From Delphinus delphis (lineage: Eukaryota; Chordata; Mammalia; Artiodactyla; Delphinidae): a stretch of 64,000 nt of DNA. The notes under the pieces were generated by a model. The model searched no databases, was not told where the DNA came from, and saw nothing but the letters and a program-made list of their open reading frames with translations. How positions within the stretch are numbered: position 1 is the stretch's first letter; every line of letters starts with the position of its first letter. Of the stretch, positions 60,134 to 64,000 are shown piece by piece. The position numbers and the translations under genes are program-made. The stretch is taken from the NCBI RefSeq assembly GCF_949987515.2, contig NC_082688.1:78310731-78374730 (forward strand), read 5' to 3'.

Positions 60134-61075
60134 GTGCCACTCATAAAAAAAAAAAAGGAAAAAAAAAAAAAGGGATGGCAAAAGAATATGTCACAGATGA
60201 AGGAGCAAAGTAAAAATGTACAAGACCAAATAAATGAAGAGGAAACAGGCAATCTACCTGAAAAAGAATTCAGAGAAATGATAATAAAGATGATCCAGAA
60301 TTTCAGAAATCGAATGGAGGCATGGATTGAGAAAATACAAGTAATGTTTAACAAAGATCTAGAAGAACTAAAGAACAAACAAATAGAGATGAAGACAACA
60401 ATGACTGAAATGAAAAATACACTAGAAGGAATCAATAACAGAATAACTGAAGCAGAAGAATGAATAAGTGAGCTGGAAGACAAAATGGTGGAAATATCTG
60501 CTGAAGGGCAGAATAAAGAAAAAAGAAAGAAAAGAACTGAAGACAATCTCAGAGACCTCTAGGACAACACTAAATGCACCAACATTCAAATTATACGGGT
60601 CCCAGAAGAAGAAGAGAAAAAGAAAGGGTCTGAGAAAATATTTGAAGAGACTATAGTGGAAAACTTTCCTAACATGGGAAAGGAAATAGTCACCCAAGTC
60701 CAGAAAAAACAGAGAGTCCCATACAGGATAAACCCTAGGAGAAACACACCAAGACACATATTAATCAAACTAATAAAAATTAAATTCAAAGAAAAAATAT
60801 TAAAAGCAGCAAGGGAAGAACAACAAATAGCATACAAAGGAATCTGCATAAGGTTATCAGCTGATTTTTCAGCAGAAACTCTGCAGGCCAGAATGGAGTG
60901 GCAGGACATATTTAAAATGATGAAAGAGAAAAACCTACAATCAAGATTCCTCTACCCGGCAAAGATCTCATTCAGATTTGATGGAGAAATCAAAAGCTTT
61001 TCAGACAAGCAAAAGCTAAGAGAATTCAGCACCACCAAACCAGCTTTACAATAAATGCTAAAGGAACTTCTCTAA
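60134..61075 (+). pseudogene. L1-D ORF1 (RNA-binding chaperone), three stops
   Basis: A single reading frame runs the full length from about 60134 to the natural stop at 61073-61075, without a frameshift, broken only by nonsense codons: TGA at 60461-60463 and TAG at 60560-60562, both at expected Trp codons, and TAA at 61052-61054 at an expected Gln. Coiled-coil region about 60240-60460; RRM-like GSQ/PEEEE region about 60595-60670; C-terminal domain with RPRHILIKL-like, EWQDIF, SFRFDGEI and KQKLREFST segments at 60740-61050. The N-terminus (MPLIKKKKEKKKKG) is unlike L1-B because of the A-run junction. It is the ORF1 copy with fewest lesions, but cannot make the protein. Confidence 0.93.
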
Positions 61076-61132
61076 GTGGGTAACACAAGAGAACAAAAAG
61101 ACCCAGAAAAACAAACCCAAAAAGTTAAGAAA

Positions 61133-64000
61133 ATGGTAATAGGAACATATATGTTGATAACTACCTTAAATATAAGTGGATTAAATGCCCCAACCAAAAG
61201 ACATAGACTGGCTGAATGAATACAAAAACAAGACCCATATATATGCTGTCTACCAGAGACCCATTTCAGACCCAGTGACACATACAGACTGAAAGTGAAG
61301 AGATGGAAAAAGATATTCTATGCAAATGGAACTCAAAAGAAAGCTGGAGTAGCAATACTAGTATCAGATAAAACAGACTTTAAAATAAAGACTGTTACAA
61401 GAGATAAGGAAGGACACTACATAATAATCAAGGGATCAATCCAAGAAGAAGATATAACAATTATAAATGTTTATGCACCCAACATAGAGGCACCTCAGTA
61501 CATAAGGCAAATGCTAACAACCATGAAAGGGGAAATCAACAGTAACACAATAATAGTAGGGGACTTTAACACCCCAGTTACACCAATGGACAGATCATCC
61601 AAACAGAAAATAAATAAGGAAACACAAGCTTTAAGTGACACAAAACACCAGATAGATTTAATTGTTATTTATAGAACATTCCACCCGAAAGTGTCAGAAT
61701 ACACTTTCTTCTCAATTGCACATGGAACATTCTCCAGGATTGATCACATCTTGGGTCACAAATCAAGCCTCGATAAATTTAAGAAAACTGAAATCATACC
61801 AAGCATCTTTTCCGACCACAACGCTATGAGATTAGAAATCAATTACAGGGGAAAAAAAAAATCACAAACACATGGAGGTTAAACAGTGTGCTACTAAATA
61901 AACAAGAGATCACTGAAGAAATCAAAGAAGAAATAAAAAAATACATAGAAACAAATGACAACAAAAACATAACGACCCAAACCTATGGGATGCAGCAAAA
62001 GCAGCTCTAAGAGGGAAGATTATAGCAATTCAATCTCACCTCAAGAAACAAGAAAAATCTCAAATAAACAATCTAACCCTATACCTAAAGCAACTAGAGA
62101 AAGAAGAACAAAGAAAACCCAAAGTCAGCAGAAGGAAATAAATCATAAAGATCAGGGCAGAAATAAATGAAATAGAAACGAAGAAAACAATAGCAAAGAT
62201 CAATAAAACTAAAAGCTGGTTCGTTGAGAAGATAAACAAAATTGCTAAACCTTTAGCCAGACTCATCAAGAAATAAAGGGAGAGGATCAAAACAATAAAA
62301 TTACAAATGAAAATTGAGAAATCACAACTGACACAACAGAAATACAAAGGATTATAAGCGACTGCTACAAACAAATATATGCCAGTAAAACGGACAACCA
62401 CGAAGAAATGGACAAATTCTTGGAAAGGTACAATTTTCCAAGACTGAACCAGGAAGAATTAGATAATATAAAAAGACCTACCACAAGTAACGAAGTTGAA
62501 ACTGTAATTAAAAATCTTACAACAAACAAAAGTCCAGGACCAGATGGCTTCACACTTGAATTCTACCAAATATTTAGAGAAGAGCTAAAACCTATCCTTC
62601 TCAATCTCTTCCAAAAAATTGCAAAGAGAGGAACAGTCTTAAATTCCTTCTAGAAGCACCATCACCCTGATACCAAACCAGACAAAGATATCACAAGAAA
62701 AGAAAATTATAGACCAATATCACTGATGAACAGAGATGCAAAAACTCTGAACAAAATGCTAGCAAACACAATCCAACAACATATTAAAAGATCATACACC
62801 ATGATCAAGTGGGATTTATCCCAGGAATGCAAGGATTCTTCAATATATGCAAATCAATCAGTGTGATACACCATATCGACAAATTAAGGAATAAAAACCA
62901 TATGATCATCTCAATAGATGCAGAAAAAGCTTTTGACAAAATTCAACACAGATTTATAAATCTGTGATAAAAACTCTCCAGAAAATCAGTATAGAGGGAA
63001 ACTAACTCAACATAATAAAGGCCTATATAACAAAACCACAGCCAACATGGTTCTCAATGGTGAAAAACTGAAACCATTTCCACTAAGATCAGGAAGAAGA
63101 CAAGGATATCCACTCTGGCCACTCTTATTCAACATAGTTTTGGAAGTCCTAGTCATGGCAAGAAGAGAAGAAAAAGAAATAAAAGAAATAAAAACTGAAA
63201 AGGAAGAATAAAATGGTTACTGTTTGCAGATGACATGATATTATACATAGAAAATCCTAAGGATGCTACCAGAAAACTACTAGAACTAATCAATGAATTT
63301 GGTAAGGTTGCAAGATACAAAATGAAAGCACAGAAATCTCTGGCATTCCTATACACTAACAATGAAAACTCAGAAAGAGAAATTAAGGAAACACTCCCAT
63401 TTACCACTGCAACAAAAAGAATAAAAAACCTAGGAATAAATCTACCTAAGGAAGCAAAAGACTTGTACTCAGAAAACTATAAAACACTGATGAAAGAAAT
63501 CAAAGTTGACATAAACAGATGGAGAAATATATCATATTCTTGGATTGGAAGAATCAATATTGTGAAAATGACTATACTACCCAAAGCAATCTACAGATTT
63601 AATGTAATCCCTATCAAACTACCAAAGGCAATTTTTCACAGAACTAGAGCAAAAAAATTTACAATTCATATGGAAACACAAAAGACCCCGAATAGCCAAA
63701 GCTGTCTTGAAAAAGAAAAACAGAGCTGGAGGAATCAGGCTCCCTGACTTCAGACTATACTTCAAAGCTACAGTAATCAAGACAGTATGGTACTGGCACA
63801 AAAATAGAAATATAGATAAATGGAACAGAATAGAAAGCCCAAAGATAAACGCATGCACATATGGTCACCTAATTTATGAGAAAGGAGGCAAGAACATACA
63901 ATGGAGAAAAGACAGCCTCTTCAATAAGTGGTGCTGGGAAAACTGGACAGTTACATGTAAAAAATGAAATTAGAACACTACCTAACACCATACACAAAAA
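61133..64000 (+). pseudogene. L1-D ORF2, disrupted and cut by window end
   Basis: Starts atggtaataggaacatat at 61133. A TGA at 61217-61219 replaces the Trp of the LAEW segment after 28 codons. The endonuclease is then open from 61295 to 61882 with the catalytic neighbourhoods intact (NVYAPN, GDFNTP, SDHNAMRLEI), and ends after an A-run shift near 61850. The RT fingers piece (62408-62653) has SPGPDGF. The FADD box is intact at 63223-63234, and 63235-63747 gives 170 residues of palm and thumb. Further frameshifts lie between these blocks, for example around 62640-62960. Translation reaches the window edge before the normal C-terminus. Confidence 0.94.

Larger units (their letters stand above)
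59908..64000 (+). mobile_element. L1-D: LINE-1 inserted into L1-C, runs off window
   Basis: From 59908 the text is L1 5' UTR (ggcaggatctcagttaatga; gcaccaagacgcagctctac resembles 16390 of L1-A), then ORF1 and most of ORF2 in normal order. It is 5'-truncated relative to L1-A, and about 230 bp present in L1-A just before ORF1 are missing, replaced by A runs near 60145-60175. The 3' end is outside the window. Confidence 0.93.

Noticed and set aside
1..64000. CRISPR array, operon, phage, retroviral provirus or other exotic system
   Set aside because: No regularly spaced repeats, no closely packed genes with ribosome-binding sites, no LTR pairs and no gag/pol/env-like series. The reverse-transcriptase motifs present are of L1 type.

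Overview
This window looks like intergenic or intronic DNA from a mammal of the whale/hippo/ruminant group, most probably a cetacean. The main evidence is eight copies of a tRNA-Glu-derived SINE of the CHR type: a 5' end resembling tRNA-Glu, a B box such as ggttcgagccc, and an A-rich tail. These sit beside full-length L1 elements whose 5' UTR opens with the motif cttcaagatggcgg. I saw no Bov-B or Bov-tA sequence. Base composition is strongly A+T rich except inside SINEs and L1 5' UTRs. I find no supportable host protein-coding gene, rRNA, tRNA, CRISPR array or bacterial or viral operon. Nearly every long open reading frame is a piece of LINE-1 ORF1/ORF2 or a translation of a SINE.

Layout. 1-14.8 kb: mostly unrecognised A+T-rich sequence with six CHR SINEs, three L1 3'-end scraps, an old antisense L1, a perfect hairpin next to a 21-bp tandem duplication (9.39-9.49 kb) and a poly-C tract. 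14.88-21.92 kb: a full-length 7-kb L1 on the plus strand (L1-A), with target-site duplication and dead ORF1/ORF2. 21.9-35.6 kb: older repeats (MIR, L1M/HAL1-like, L2, Tigger-like and MER5-like DNA transposons). 35.63-42.80 kb: a full-length L1 on the minus strand (L1-B), also dead. 42.8-54.3 kb: L2, one SINE, L1M pieces, MIRs, a DNA transposon with TA target sites, a 174-bp direct duplication and a 44-bp perfect A+T-rich palindrome. 54.3-57.8 kb: a four-level nest in which an L2 carries an L1M with a 5' inversion, which carries a SINE and a tiny young L1 tail. 58.8-64.0 kb: a 5'-truncated L1 (L1-C) interrupted by a further L1 (L1-D) that runs off the end of the window.

The elements relate mainly by age and nesting. 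MIR, L2 and the DNA transposons are the oldest layer, L1M copies came next, and the CHR SINEs and 7-kb L1s are youngest. All L1 ORFs carry stops or frameshifts, so none should be autonomously active; their internal promoters and the SINEs' pol III boxes may still be recognisable. I found no convincing new biological system. The most useful observations are structural: fold-back duplications, a recent short direct duplication, an AT palindrome, 7-kb inverted L1 copies, and a readable order of insertions.
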